Source of the DNA: Elusimicrobiota bacterium
GTDB lineage: Bacteria; Elusimicrobiota; Elusimicrobia; UBA1565
Direction: 5' to 3'
DNA length: 64,000 bases
Assembly (NCBI GenBank): GCA_016196755.1
Contig: JACPXC010000058.1
Span: 1 to 64,000 of the forward strand
Below the pieces are notes generated by a model, which was given only the letters and a program-made list of their open reading frames with translations, was not told the DNA's origin and searched no databases. This document shows, in pieces, positions 35,401 to 42,840 of this stretch; the first letter of the stretch is position 1, and the number at the start of each line of letters is the position of its first letter. Both the position numbers and the translations under genes were made by a program.

Positions 35401-36566
35401 GGCGGCGTCGCCGCCGTGGTGAAGGTGGCGTTGGCCGAGGTCGCGAGGTTTCCGGCCGCGTCGCGCGACTTGACCCGGTAGTGGTAGACGGTGCCTGCGC
35501 TCAGCCCGCTCAAGGCGGCCGAGTGGGCCGTGGTCTGCGCCGCGGCGAGCGGACTCGCCGAGCCGTAGGAGGACGTCGGGCCGTATTCGACCTGGGTGTC
35601 GGAGGGCTCGTTGGTCGTCCAGGCGATCGTCGCCGAGTTTTGGCCGATGCCGGAGGCCGCCACGCCGCTCAAGACCGGGGCGGTCGTGTCGCTCGAGCCG
35701 CCGGGAGTGATCTCCCGGACGCTCATCCTCTTGTATTTGAGGCCGTTGGTCCCGACGTTGTCTGAGCGGAAGTAGACGGCCAGGTTGGGCTTGCCGGTCT
35801 CCGAGCCGGTCCGCGAATCGCCGGCGTTAAGGCGCATGGCGGGGTCGATCCCGGACTTGCAGGCCTTGCCGCCGACGCCGAAGTTCGAGCCGTTGTCCTC
35901 GTGCTCGTTGACCTTCACCCAGGTCCCTCCGTTGGCCCCGTCGGTGAGGTCCATGTAGTTCTCGATCTTGACGTTGCCGTTGGGGAGGTCGTAGACGACG
36001 TACTTCCAGCCGATCCAGGTGTTCTTCGGCATCCCGCCGGAGAAGTGCGTCTTGTTCTTGATGGGCACGGAGTTGGGATGGGAGGTCTCCTTCTCCAGGT
36101 CGATGCGGCCGTCGTAGCGGAAGCGCGCGCCGATGCCGCGCGTGTCGCAGAGGTTGGTCGTGTCGGCCGTATGGTTCGTCCGGGCGATTCCGACGATGCC
36201 GCCGTACGCGGTGCCGGAGTCGGAGACGCGCATCGCGTAGACCGTCATCTCGACGTTGCGCCAGCCCGACGCCCCGGGATTGTAGATGTATAGGCGGGGA
36301 GTGCTGCCCGACAGGAGCAGCTGCCCTTGGCCGTCGATGGAATAGGTGGCGTTGCCCCGGCCGTGGGTCCAGGAGTCGAGCGGGTCGTCGCCCCACGTGA
36401 ACGTCCGGGCCTGGCCGCCGCCCCAGTTCGCGGCCCACTGCTTTCCGCCGGACGTCGTCGGGTACATCTGGACGACGCCGAACTGGTCGTTGGCGGCGCG
36501 GGAGGGTGCGGCCGGCCCCGAGAGCAGGAGCAGGGCGGCCAGGACGGCGTAGTGTTGCTTTTTCAT
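32439..36566 (-). CDS. Giant exported repeat protein: lectin-like, 3x (Fn3 + GTW) repeats, FlgD-like C-end
   Basis: A 1375-aa surface or secreted protein. Signal peptide residues 1-24. Residues 25-285 form a jelly-roll-like domain (WTHGRGNATYSIDGQGQL). Residues 293-550, 551-808 and 809-1068 are three repeats, each a fibronectin type III domain (DTTAPVLSG to TSANATFTTA), a poly-Pro linker and a Cys-containing domain starting with SAGTWQNAAFG. Residues about 1080-1290 look like a LamG/DUF1080-type sugar-binding domain (DEHFYYLAPKPNGWELGKRD). The last 60 residues have the FlgD/Ig-like pattern VWDAKDGSGRVRESGVYVAKI common at C-termini of secreted proteins. The ATG overlaps the PorV-like stop by 4 nt, so the pair is coupled. 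Binding of extracellular polysaccharide is likely. Confidence 0.85.
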   Translation of the reverse strand: MKKQHYAVLAALLLLSGPAAPSRAANDQFGVVQMYPTTSGGKQWAANWGGGQARTFTWGDDPLDSWTHGRGNATYSIDGQGQLLLSGSTPRLYIYNPGASGWRNVEMTVYAMRVSDSGTAYGGIVGIARTNHTADTTNLCDTRGIGARFRYDGRIDLEKETSHPNSVPIKNKTHFSGGMPKNTWIGWKYVVYDLPNGNVKIENYMDLTDGANGGTWVKVNEHEDNGSNFGVGGKACKSGIDPAMRLNAGDSRTGSETGKPNLAVYFRSDNVGTNGLKYKRMSVREITPGGSSDTTAPVLSGVAASGIGQNSATIAWTTNEPSDTQVEYGPTSSYGSASPLAAAQTTAHSAALSGLSAGTVYHYRVKSRDAAGNLATSANATFTTAATPPPPPPPPAAGCYVSAGTWQNAAFGAQTGPFTVSFDAVPGTANMDGVSGLSNGAASGYAALAAAVRFNNTGSIDARNGAAYAAAAAIPYSAGLTYRFRLVVDLAARKYSAYVRQGTGTEKLIGNGYSFRTEQAGAGRLDNLGLLASSGNQTACAVTAAALPPPDTTAPVLSGVAASAIGQNSATIAWTTNEPSDTQVEYGPTSSYGSASPLAAALTTAHSAALSGLSAGTVYHYRVKSRDAAGNLATSANASFTTAAAPPPPPPPPAAGCYVSAGTWQNAAFGAQTGPFTVSFDAVPGTANMDGVSGLSNGAASGYTALAAAVRFNNTGAIDARNGAAYAAAAAIPYVSGLTYRFRLVVDLATRKYSAYVRQGAGTEQLIGSGYSFRTEQAGAGRLDNLGLFASAGSETACALTAAALPPPDTTAPVLSGATSSGIGQSSATIAWTTDEPADTQVEYGPTASYGSASPLVSALTTSHSAALSGLNTGAVYQYRVKSRDAAGNLATSANGSFTTASAPPPPPPGGACITSAGTWQNSALGGQTGAFTVSYDATPAIARMDGVSGLSNGAASGYASLAAAVRFNNSGFIDARDGAAYAAAAAIPYSAGLAYRIRLVVDLAARKYSAYVRQGNGTEQLVGSGYSFRSEQSAATRLDNLGLMASSGSETACAATTTASAGPGAAGGTLTENFQNYPLNTCMPDGATFGPWRSAYAGYGCTQVKTDGSMYWLEESPTPSLAPEETHASMVVGPSFGVPLDFSVSLNTIAQLRQNNPPNAWETAWVVWNYTDDEHFYYLAPKPNGWELGKRDPAYPGGQRFLATGPSPAVPIGAWTNVRILQNLDTMTVSINGQTVTTFTDTERPYNAGSVALYNEDATVRFTNVSVNVGGTGLTAGFVPALGPGDLARAPQKFLSPALADGINDVAAFGIDAEEVNIYSVAGHEVFRGSRQGGPPIVWDAKDGSGRVRESGVYVAKIKRVDSKVLYQSFALVK
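33369..35690 (-). repeat. Three 774-bp tandem repeats inside the giant exported protein
   Basis: The DTTAPVLSG start of each unit lies at 35690, 34916 and 34142 on the minus strand, exactly 774 bp (258 codons) apart both times. Units 1 and 2 are nearly identical in DNA over long runs; unit 3 is clearly diverged and has lost some linker prolines. This points to a recent unequal-crossover duplication of one unit. Each unit is Fn3, Pro-rich linker, then a GTWQN domain with two Cys. Confidence 0.85.
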
Positions 36567-37531
36567 TGGTCTTTTCCTCCAAAGCTGTAGCGAATCCCGA
36601 CGAGGTGGGTCCCGGCGTTGTCCGAGATCAGATTGCGGCTGAGCTTGAAGGCGTAGTCCAAGCCCAAGGAGCTAAAGCGCAGTCCGATGCCGGCGCTGAA
36701 CTGGTCGGGGGTGGCGCCGGCGCGGAACCTGACCCGGCCGTCCTGCAGCGACTTCTCGAGCCCGACGCCGGGGCGGCCGCGCTCGCTGAGAGTTCCAGCG
36801 AGCGCGTTGCGGTGGGCGTAGTCGCCCGTCAGGCGCAGGCCCCAATCCTTGAAATCGTAGGCGAGCCCGGCCTGGAACTCGCGCGGGACGCGGTCCTGGG
36901 TCCGCAGGCCCATCTCGGGCTCGTTGAAATTGCGTACCGCCATGCCGGCCTGAAGGGCCCCGGTGAGCGAGACGATGACACCCAAGTCGAAGGCCGGAGC
37001 CCCGCGCGAGGTCCCCTCGGCGAACACGGGGTCCGCCGAGGCCAGCGGGTCGGAGCCGGCCATGTAGCGGTGGTAGAGGTACTTCGCGGTGATGCCGGCT
37101 TTGACCGAGCGCGAGAGCGAGCGCGCCAGCGAAAGGGCCACGGCTCTCTCCTCTAATAGGCTGGAAGCCCGGAAGTCGGACAAGCCGACCCCCACGACCC
37201 CGGCCTTGGTCGGGAAGCCGAAGGCGGCGAACCCCTGGCTGATGCTCCCGGCGCCCTCGAGCCCCGCGTAGAGCTGGTTGTACATGAGGTAGGCCTCGGG
37301 CCCCTTGAGGCCGGCCGGCGCGGCGGCATTGAGGAACAAGGCGGCGGAGTCGCCGTCGGAAGCCAGGGAGGCGCCGCCCATGGCGGAGGCTTGCGGCGTG
37401 ACGACGGGCTCCTGGAAGGCGGCGTGGACGGTACCGGCGCAGAGCGCGAGGAGGAGGGCCGCGGCCTTGACGGCGCGAACCCGCCAAGGCGGGAGGAGGA
37501 GGACGGGCAGCGATGGACTTTCGTTTTGCAT
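36563..37531 (-). CDS. PorV/PorQ-like outer-membrane barrel protein
   Basis: A 322-aa protein with a signal peptide that ends near VHAAF. The mature start ASAMGGASLASDGDSAALFLNAA is the conserved pattern of the PorV/PorQ/UPF0164 family (an N-terminal GG-G-A-------NPA turn), followed by alternating barrel strands and a terminal aromatic strand (LVGIRYSFG). PorV proteins in Bacteroidetes carry substrates of type IX secretion; many other phyla have relatives of unknown role. Coupling to the giant protein (ATGA overlap) suggests export or anchoring of that protein. The ATG at 37531 is chosen; a GTG at 37546 overlaps the GGAGG. Confidence 0.75.
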   Translation of the reverse strand: MQNESPSLPVLLLPPWRVRAVKAAALLLALCAGTVHAAFQEPVVTPQASAMGGASLASDGDSAALFLNAAAPAGLKGPEAYLMYNQLYAGLEGAGSISQGFAAFGFPTKAGVVGVGLSDFRASSLLEERAVALSLARSLSRSVKAGITAKYLYHRYMAGSDPLASADPVFAEGTSRGAPAFDLGVIVSLTGALQAGMAVRNFNEPEMGLRTQDRVPREFQAGLAYDFKDWGLRLTGDYAHRNALAGTLSERGRPGVGLEKSLQDGRVRFRAGATPDQFSAGIGLRFSSLGLDYAFKLSRNLISDNAGTHLVGIRYSFGGKDQ

Positions 37532-37551
37532 GGCGGAGTGGACCACCTCCG

Positions 37552-37920
37552 AGCTCTAGGCTCTCGTCTTCACCGGTCGGTGAACGTCTCTCGGGGGCGG
37601 ATCCCGGGGCGAGGCCCCATGGAGCTCCGGAGACTGTCGGCCGGTCGGAATGTGAACCGGTCCGCTTGTGTTCTTTGATCGCCGCCCGGGAGGGCGGCCC
37701 TCGCTCTGGCAGCCGGCGAGGTCACGACGTGGATAAGGCTCCGTCACCGATCCGTCACCAGGAGTATGCCCGATGGGACGGCCGGAATCCAGCGCGTTTC
37801 ATAACTTCGTAACATCGCGTCGAAGAAATGGGTCAGCTCCTTTACAATCCGTCCATGGACCGCGGGCGTAGGTTCGCGTAACCTGTCTTACGGGACCGAG
37901 GGTCCAGGAGGCATCGGGTA
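37552..37920. promoter_or_regulatory. Divergent regulatory region with 11-bp-spaced TCCGTCACC repeats
   Basis: This 369-nt gap lies between the leftward PorV-like operon and the rightward GH18 gene. TCCGTCACC is repeated at 37740-37748 and 37751-37759 (11-bp spacing), the same core and spacing as at 26658. A perfect hairpin GCCGCCC-GGGA-GGGCGGC is at 37681-37698. A -10-like TACAAT at 37843-37848 would serve the GH18 gene. The rest shows nothing I can name. Confidence 0.5.
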
Positions 37921-39072
37921 GTGCGAACCTTGGCGCGCGTCCTGCTTGCGGCCGTGCTCGTCTCCCCGGCGGCGGGGGAGGAGCCCATGGCGAGGGAACC
38001 TTGGGTGACGGCGTATTATCCCGGCTGGCGGCAGGCCCGCTTGAGCCCGGCCGACATCGATTTCGGCGCCGTGACGCACCTGATCCACTTCTCGGTCGTC
38101 CCGCGCGACGACGGCAGCCTCGACGCGAAGATCAACCTGCTCAAGCCGGCCAACGTCCGGGCCGCCGTGTCGGCTTCCCACGCGGCGGGCAAGAAGATCC
38201 TTTTCACGGTGGGGGGGCAGGGCTCGCGGGAGCGCTTCGTCTCGGCGATGGGCGACGGGCGGCGGAGGGTCTTCATCGCGTCTCTTATCGCCTTCATGCG
38301 CGAGAACGGCTACGACGGCATCGACGTCGACATGGAGGAGGTCCTGCCCGCCGACGCCAAGGCCTTCTCGCGCTTCATCACCGAGCTGCGCGCGGAGCTC
38401 GACGCCATCACCCCGCGGCCGCTCCTCACCGCGGCGGTGCTCTGGGAGCCGGCGCTCTTCGCCCGCTTGGCCGGGTCCTTCGACCAGATCAACCTCATGA
38501 CCTACAACCTCGCGGGCCCGTACCCGGGCTGGGTGGTGTGGCACAGCGGGGCGCTCTACGACGGCGGCCAGCGCTTTCCCAACGGGCGGGCCCCTCTTCC
38601 CTCGGTCGACGGACTCGTGGCGACCTTCCTGGCGGCCGGCGTGCCGCGCGAGAAGCTGGGCGTGGGCTTGAGCTTCAACGGCTACGTCTGGAGCGGCGGC
38701 GAGGTCAGCCGGCCGCGGCAGACCTGGAAGGATCCTCCGGCGATGAGGAACGTCCCCTACTACGCCCTGGCCGACACCTACCGCATCAGGGAATACGACG
38801 ACAAGAGCCCCGGCTATCACTGGGACGCCCATGCGCAGGCGCCCTATCTCAGCATCGAGGGGGCCGACCCCGCGGACGCGCAGTTCGTCTCCTATGAGAA
38901 CGAGCTCAGCGTGGGGAAGCGCGTGGAGTACGTGCGCGAGAAAGGCCTGGGCGGCCTCATCGTCTGGGACTTGGGCGCCGCCTGGCGCGCCGACCAGCCT
39001 CCCGAGCGGCGCGACGTCCTGCTGCAGGCCCTAAAGCAGGCGCGCCTGGGCGGCAAGCCGGGGCCGCGGTGA
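37921..39072 (+). CDS. Glycoside hydrolase family 18 (chitinase-like)
   Basis: A 383-aa exported enzyme with a signal peptide at residues 1-20. The GH18 catalytic signature DGIDVDME is at residues 132-139, with Glu139 the expected proton donor. Other barrel strands are VTAYYPGWRQ, ILFTVGGQGS, INLMTYNLAG and GGLIVWDLG. The substrate could be chitin, peptidoglycan GlcNAc-MurNAc or the organism's own amino-sugar polymer. The GTG at 37921 follows CAGGAGG. The stop overlaps glmU by 4 nt, an unusual pairing of a GlcNAc-polymer hydrolase with a UDP-GlcNAc synthase. Confidence 0.9.
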   Translation: MRTLARVLLAAVLVSPAAGEEPMAREPWVTAYYPGWRQARLSPADIDFGAVTHLIHFSVVPRDDGSLDAKINLLKPANVRAAVSASHAAGKKILFTVGGQGSRERFVSAMGDGRRRVFIASLIAFMRENGYDGIDVDMEEVLPADAKAFSRFITELRAELDAITPRPLLTAAVLWEPALFARLAGSFDQINLMTYNLAGPYPGWVVWHSGALYDGGQRFPNGRAPLPSVDGLVATFLAAGVPREKLGVGLSFNGYVWSGGEVSRPRQTWKDPPAMRNVPYYALADTYRIREYDDKSPGYHWDAHAQAPYLSIEGADPADAQFVSYENELSVGKRVEYVREKGLGGLIVWDLGAAWRADQPPERRDVLLQALKQARLGGKPGPR

Positions 39073-40367
39073 ATGTTCCTGACATCGTGGTGCTGGCCGG
39101 GGGGGCGGGCTCGCGGATGCGGGTCGACCACCCCAAGGCTCTCCATCCCGTCTTCTTCCGCCCCATGATCCGCCACGTGCTCGACGCGGCCGCGGCGCTC
39201 CCGCACCGGGCCTTCTGCCTGGTCGTCGGCCGGGGGGAGCGCGAGCTGCGCGAGCAGTGCCGGGCGTATCCGGACCTGCGCATCGTCCGCCAAGAGGCCC
39301 CGCAGGGCGCCGCCGACGCCCTGCGCGAGGTCCAGTCGGCCCTGGGCGGACCGGACGCCGACGTCCTGGTACTCGAGGGCGACCGCGCCCTCTTGAGCGC
39401 GCGTTCGCTGGCCGAGCTGCTGAGCGCGCATGCCGCCTCCGGCGCCGCCTGCACCCTGGGCCTGCCGGCGGGCCCGGAGCGGGAACCGGCCGCCTACTGC
39501 TTCCGCTCCCGGGACCTCTTCAACGCGCTCAAGCTGGACCCGTCCGGGGCGGACGGCGCCGAGCCGACGCTGGGCGACGCCGCGGCGGCGCTGGCGGCCC
39601 AGGGCGGCGCGATCTCGGAGTACCGCTTCGCCGATCCCGACGAGACCTTGGACATCAACGACCACGAGGGTCTGTGGCGCGTCGAGGCCGTCATGCGCGC
39701 GCGCCTCAACCGGGAGCTCATGCTCAAGGGGGTCTCGATCCAGGACCCAGGCGCGACGCTCATCGACCCGCGCTGCCGGATAGAGCCCGACGTCCGGATC
39801 GAGGCGGGCTGCACGCTGATCAACTCGACGATCGGAGCCGGGGCGGTGCTCGAGAACTCCTGCCGGGTGATAGATTCCGAGGTGGGCCAGGGCAGCACCA
39901 TCCGCCAGGGGACCTGCCTGGAAAAGTCCCGGGTGGGGAGGGACTGCCGGCTGGGGCCCTACGCGCGCTTGCGCGCGGGCTCGCACCTCGACGACGCCGT
40001 CTGGGTGGGGAGCTTCGTCGAGATCGAGAACGCTGCTTTGGGCTCCGGGACGCGCGCGGCGCATCTGAGCTTCATCGCCGACGCCCTGATCGGGCGCAAC
40101 GTCGAGATCGGCTGCGGCTTCATCGCCTGCAACTCCAGCGGCCGGCCGCTCAAGCAGCGCACGGTCATCGAGGACAACGTCTTCATCGGGAGCGCCTCCC
40201 AGGCGATCGCCCCGGTGACTTTGGGCGCGGGGAGCTTCATCGCCACGGGGACCAGCGTCACCGAGGACGTTCCTCCCGACTCCTTCGTGATCAGCCGCGG
40301 CCGCCAGGTCACCAAGCCCGGCTACGCCAAGAAGTACGGGCGGGCAAAAGGCGCCCCGGCGGCCTGA
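39069..40367 (+). CDS. glmU: Bifunctional UDP-GlcNAc pyrophosphorylase / GlcN-1-P acetyltransferase
   Basis: A 432-aa protein. The N-terminal uridylyltransferase loop is VVLAGGAGSRMRVDHPKALH. The middle has QGAADALREV and DETLDINDHEGLWRVE, and the left-handed beta-helix starts near residue 225. The acetyltransferase site AAHLSFIADALIGRNVEIG with its catalytic His is near 337, and NSSGRPLKQRT and IGSASQAIAPVTLGAGSFI follow. It is slightly shorter than E. coli GlmU (456 aa), with the loss in the N-terminal half, so uridylyltransfer should be checked. It completes the GlmS-GlmM-GlmU route within this window. GTG start at 39069. Confidence 0.9.
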   Translation: MNVPDIVVLAGGAGSRMRVDHPKALHPVFFRPMIRHVLDAAAALPHRAFCLVVGRGERELREQCRAYPDLRIVRQEAPQGAADALREVQSALGGPDADVLVLEGDRALLSARSLAELLSAHAASGAACTLGLPAGPEREPAAYCFRSRDLFNALKLDPSGADGAEPTLGDAAAALAAQGGAISEYRFADPDETLDINDHEGLWRVEAVMRARLNRELMLKGVSIQDPGATLIDPRCRIEPDVRIEAGCTLINSTIGAGAVLENSCRVIDSEVGQGSTIRQGTCLEKSRVGRDCRLGPYARLRAGSHLDDAVWVGSFVEIENAALGSGTRAAHLSFIADALIGRNVEIGCGFIACNSSGRPLKQRTVIEDNVFIGSASQAIAPVTLGAGSFIATGTSVTEDVPPDSFVISRGRQVTKPGYAKKYGRAKGAPAA

Positions 40368-40370
40368 GAA

Positions 40371-40397
40371 GTTACGCGCCTCGGGCGCGTAAACGGC
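40371..40397. repeat. Bipartite hairpin repeat, copy 2 (reduced)
   Basis: Hairpin A (ACGCGCC-TCG-GGCGCGT, 40374-40390) is identical to the other copies and preceded by AAGTT as in copy 1. The loop sequence AAACGGC follows directly at 40391-40397, without the stem that surrounds it in copies 1 and 3. It lies exactly between the convergent ends of glmU and an ACT-domain gene, where it may act as a bidirectional terminator. Confidence 0.7.
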
Positions 40398-40622
40398 TTA
40401 CTCCGGCAGCGCCCTCAAGCCCGACTTGCGCAGCCCCTCGGGCAGGCCGCTCGAGAGCGGCGCCGAGAACCGGATCTCGGCCCTATCCCCGAAGCTCGAC
40501 ACCGCCAATCCGTCCACGTTGAGGCCGGAGTCCGAGAGATACTTGGTCAGCTTCGCCAACTGGCCGGGCTTGCTCTTCACCTCGATGCTGAAGCGCGTCG
40601 TCGGGTTTCTGGCGGGATGCAT
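40398..40622 (-). CDS. Small ACT-domain protein (1)
   Basis: A 74-aa single-domain protein. RFSIEVKSKPGQLAKLTKYLSD near residues 9-30 has the beta-alpha pattern and the PGQLAKL turn of ACT domains, which bind amino acids or other small ligands at dimer interfaces. GLNVDGLAVSSFGDRAEIRF continues the fold. The ATG at 40622 follows AAAGGAGG, and TATAAA lies just before it. It is likely a stand-alone regulatory subunit. The neighbouring gene upstream is another ACT protein. Confidence 0.82.
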   Translation of the reverse strand: MHPARNPTTRFSIEVKSKPGQLAKLTKYLSDSGLNVDGLAVSSFGDRAEIRFSAPLSSGLPEGLRKSGLRALPE

Positions 40623-40651
40623 TGCGTCCTCCTTTATAGATGCGCGCGGCG

Positions 40652-41077
40652 TCAATCGCAGACCGGATAGCTGGGCTCGAAGCCGAGCTTCCGGACCAGT
40701 TCCATGGCGTTGGCGGTCTGGTCGACCGCCAGGACGATCCTCATGTTCTCGCCCTCGATGCTGCTGTAGAGCGAGAGGATGTTTATGTCCTTTTCCGCGA
40801 GGGACCGGGCGAGCTTGTGGAGCTCCCACGGATGGTGGGGGATCTCGAGCTCGAACACCTGCTCCTCGCGGACCGAGATCCCGATGCGCTTGAGCTTCTC
40901 GCGCATCGCGGTGCTGTGGGGGGCCAGGAACTGGATCGTCGTCTTGTCGCCTTGGCGGATCGTGATCACCGATTTATAAGGGACCTTCTCCTTGACCAGC
41001 AGCCGGGTCAGCCGCGCGTGCACGGCCGGCTCATCGGGGAATTCGACGCTGTACTGGGCCATCGCTTCTTGTCGCAT
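40652..41077 (-). CDS. ACT-domain protein (2)
   Basis: A 141-aa protein. Residues about 5-65 form a compact alpha/beta unit (YSVEFPDEPAVHARLTRLL, SVITIRQGDKTTIQFLAP). Residues about 78-138 resemble an ACT domain: VFELEIPHHPWELHKLARSL, DINILSLYSSIEGENMRIVLAV. It probably senses a small molecule, but no catalytic domain is attached. The ATG at 41077 follows GGAGG, with a TATAAT at 41104-41099 on this strand. It is probably co-transcribed with the smaller ACT gene 29 nt downstream. Confidence 0.78.
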   Translation of the reverse strand: MRQEAMAQYSVEFPDEPAVHARLTRLLVKEKVPYKSVITIRQGDKTTIQFLAPHSTAMREKLKRIGISVREEQVFELEIPHHPWELHKLARSLAEKDINILSLYSSIEGENMRIVLAVDQTANAMELVRKLGFEPSYPVCD

Positions 41078-41278
41078 GTTTCCTCCGGCTACATCCCCAT
41101 TATAGGCGCCGCCCTCCGCGCCGGCCCATAGAGGCGCTGTAGCGATAATTTCACGTCGCGCTCGCGGGGCGTTCATGGGGCCGACAAGGATTTGTTCCAC
41201 AGCCGCCATGGCTCGCGGCGGGCGGTTCGGTCTAGACTCATCCACGGGTCGGCAACCGGAGACGCAAGGAGGACTCGA

Positions 41279-42007
41279 ATGATCGTCGCGGCACATCAGC
41301 CCAACTTCATGCCGTGGGTCGGCTATTTCGACAAGATGCGCAAGGCGGATCTCTTCGTCTCCGTCGACCACGTCCAGATGGAGCGCCAGAGCTTCCAGAA
41401 CCGCACCCGGATCAAGACCGGCGCCGGCGCCCAGTGGATCACGGTCCCGGTCGTCCAGGCGTCGCGCGACGAGCTCATTATGGAGAAGCGGATCGACAAC
41501 AGCCGCGACGGCCGCTCGCGCTGGAGCCGGACGATGCTTCTGACGCTCAAGTACGCCTACCAGTCGGCGCCGGGCTTCAAGGCGTGGGAGAACGCGTTGG
41601 CCGAGGTCCTCGAGGCCCGCGAGGAGAGCCTCAGCGAGCTCAACGCCCGCCTCATCGAGCTCTTCCGCGGAGCGCTGGGGATCCAGACCCCTATGGTCAA
41701 GAGCTCTAGCCTCGCCGTCGAGGGTCGCAGATCCGAGATGGTCCTCGACCTGTGCCGGAAGGTAGGCGCCGACGCCTATCTGGCCGGCGCGGGGGCGTCG
41801 AAGGGCTATCTCGACGTCGCGGCGTTCGAGCGGGCCGGGATCAAGGTCCTCTGGCAGGACTTCCAACACCCGCGCTACCGGCAGTTGCCCGGCCCCGAGG
41901 AGTTCATCGAGCGGCTCTCGGTCGTCGACATGCTGTTTAACTGCGGCACCGAGGCCGCCGACTACTTCCGCCCCGCGGTCAGCCCTCGGACGCGGGTGCC
42001 GGCATGA
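41279..42007 (+). CDS. WbqC-like family protein
   Basis: A 242-aa protein of the WbqC family. The N-terminus IVAAHQPNFMPWVGYFDKMRKAD with the HQP-F-PW-GYF pattern is diagnostic, followed by VQMERQSFQNRTRIK (usually -----NRN-I) and WITVPV. The C-terminal segment is GADAYLAGAGASKGYLD and KVLWQDFQHPRYRQ. WbqC-type genes occur in O-antigen and glycan clusters and are thought to modify amino sugars; no reaction is firmly assigned. AGGAGG lies before the ATG. The stop overlaps the PIG-L gene by 4 nt, the first junction of a tightly coupled cluster. Confidence 0.9.
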   Translation: MIVAAHQPNFMPWVGYFDKMRKADLFVSVDHVQMERQSFQNRTRIKTGAGAQWITVPVVQASRDELIMEKRIDNSRDGRSRWSRTMLLTLKYAYQSAPGFKAWENALAEVLEAREESLSELNARLIELFRGALGIQTPMVKSSSLAVEGRRSEMVLDLCRKVGADAYLAGAGASKGYLDVAAFERAGIKVLWQDFQHPRYRQLPGPEEFIERLSVVDMLFNCGTEAADYFRPAVSPRTRVPA

Positions 42008-42654
42008 GCTCCCGCGCCGATGTCCTGTCGAAATACGCAGGGGAGACCGTCCTGGCCGTCGGGGCTCATCCGGACGACCTCGAGCTCGCCGTCGGGGGGA
42101 CCTTGGCGCGCCTGAGCCGGAGCGGCGCGCGGGTGGTGATGGCCGTCCTCAGCATCCCCAACAACCTCCAGGTGCGGCGCGCCGAGGCTCGCAAGGCCGC
42201 CGAGACCCTGGGCTGCGAGGTCCGCCTGCTCACCGCCGGACGGTGCTGCCGGGTCGAGGACCTCAAGAACCACGAGCTGGTCGGCATGATCGACGGGCTG
42301 GTCAAGGAGCTCAGGCCCGCGGCGATGTTCTCGCACTGCCTGGCGAATCTCCATCTCGACCATAAGCTGGCCTACGACGCCTGCATGGCCTCCCAGAGGC
42401 TGGGCTACTTCGACCTGTTCTGCTACTCACCGACCAGTTGTCACCAGGTGCACATCCCTTTTCAGCCTCAGATCTATATCGACATCTCGACGACCATCGA
42501 GGCGAAGATGAAGGCGATCCGGCACCACGCCAGCCAGTTCGAGAAGCGGGGGCTCAAGACCGACCATTATCGCGCCGCGTCGGGCCAGGTCGGCGGGATC
42601 GTCGGAGTCGACTACGCCGAGGGTCTGGAAGTGGTGCGGATGAGGCTCAACTGA
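42004..42654 (+). CDS. PIG-L family de-N-acetylase (1)
   Basis: A 216-aa zinc-dependent deacetylase of the LmbE/PIG-L family. The metal and catalytic motif GAHPDDLELAVGG is near residues 20-32. NLHLDHKLAYDAC near 118 gives the second zinc motif (H-x2-H), and PTSCHQVHIPFQPQIYIDIS near 146 is the family's sugar-binding region. Relatives MshB and BshB deacetylate GlcNAc-inositol and GlcNAc-malate in low-molecular-weight thiol synthesis; others act on glycolipids or natural products. The second PIG-L gene at 44214 is a paralogue with the same block order. The ATG overlaps the wbqC-like stop. Confidence 0.92.
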   Translation: MSSRADVLSKYAGETVLAVGAHPDDLELAVGGTLARLSRSGARVVMAVLSIPNNLQVRRAEARKAAETLGCEVRLLTAGRCCRVEDLKNHELVGMIDGLVKELRPAAMFSHCLANLHLDHKLAYDACMASQRLGYFDLFCYSPTSCHQVHIPFQPQIYIDISTTIEAKMKAIRHHASQFEKRGLKTDHYRAASGQVGGIVGVDYAEGLEVVRMRLN

Positions 42655-42681
42655 GCGCGCCGGGAACGCGCTGGAGGGACT

Positions 42682-42840
42682 ATGAAGATTCGAACGGCCG
42701 AGGGAGAAGGGGAGTACGGCACCGAACGCGAGCGCCGGCGCCGCCGCTGGAGCGAGATGGAGCGCAAGATGCGCAAGGAACGGCGCCACCCCCGGGTAGA
42801 GGATTACTACGGGACCCGGGGCGCGGGGGTGAAATCATGA
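42682..42840 (+). CDS. 52-aa basic protein between PIG-L and GS-like genes
   Basis: A 52-aa frame with GGAGGG well placed before its ATG at 42682 and an ATGA overlap with the next gene at its end. The product is highly charged: an Arg/Glu-rich helix (RERRRRRWSEMERKMRKERR) and a Tyr/Gly/Arg tail. It has no hydrophobic segment or Cys. The good ribosome site and coupled end argue that it is translated. The resemblance to a small RNA- or protein-binding helix is only compositional. I recognise no family. Confidence 0.65.
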   Translation: MKIRTAEGEGEYGTERERRRRRWSEMERKMRKERRHPRVEDYYGTRGAGVKS

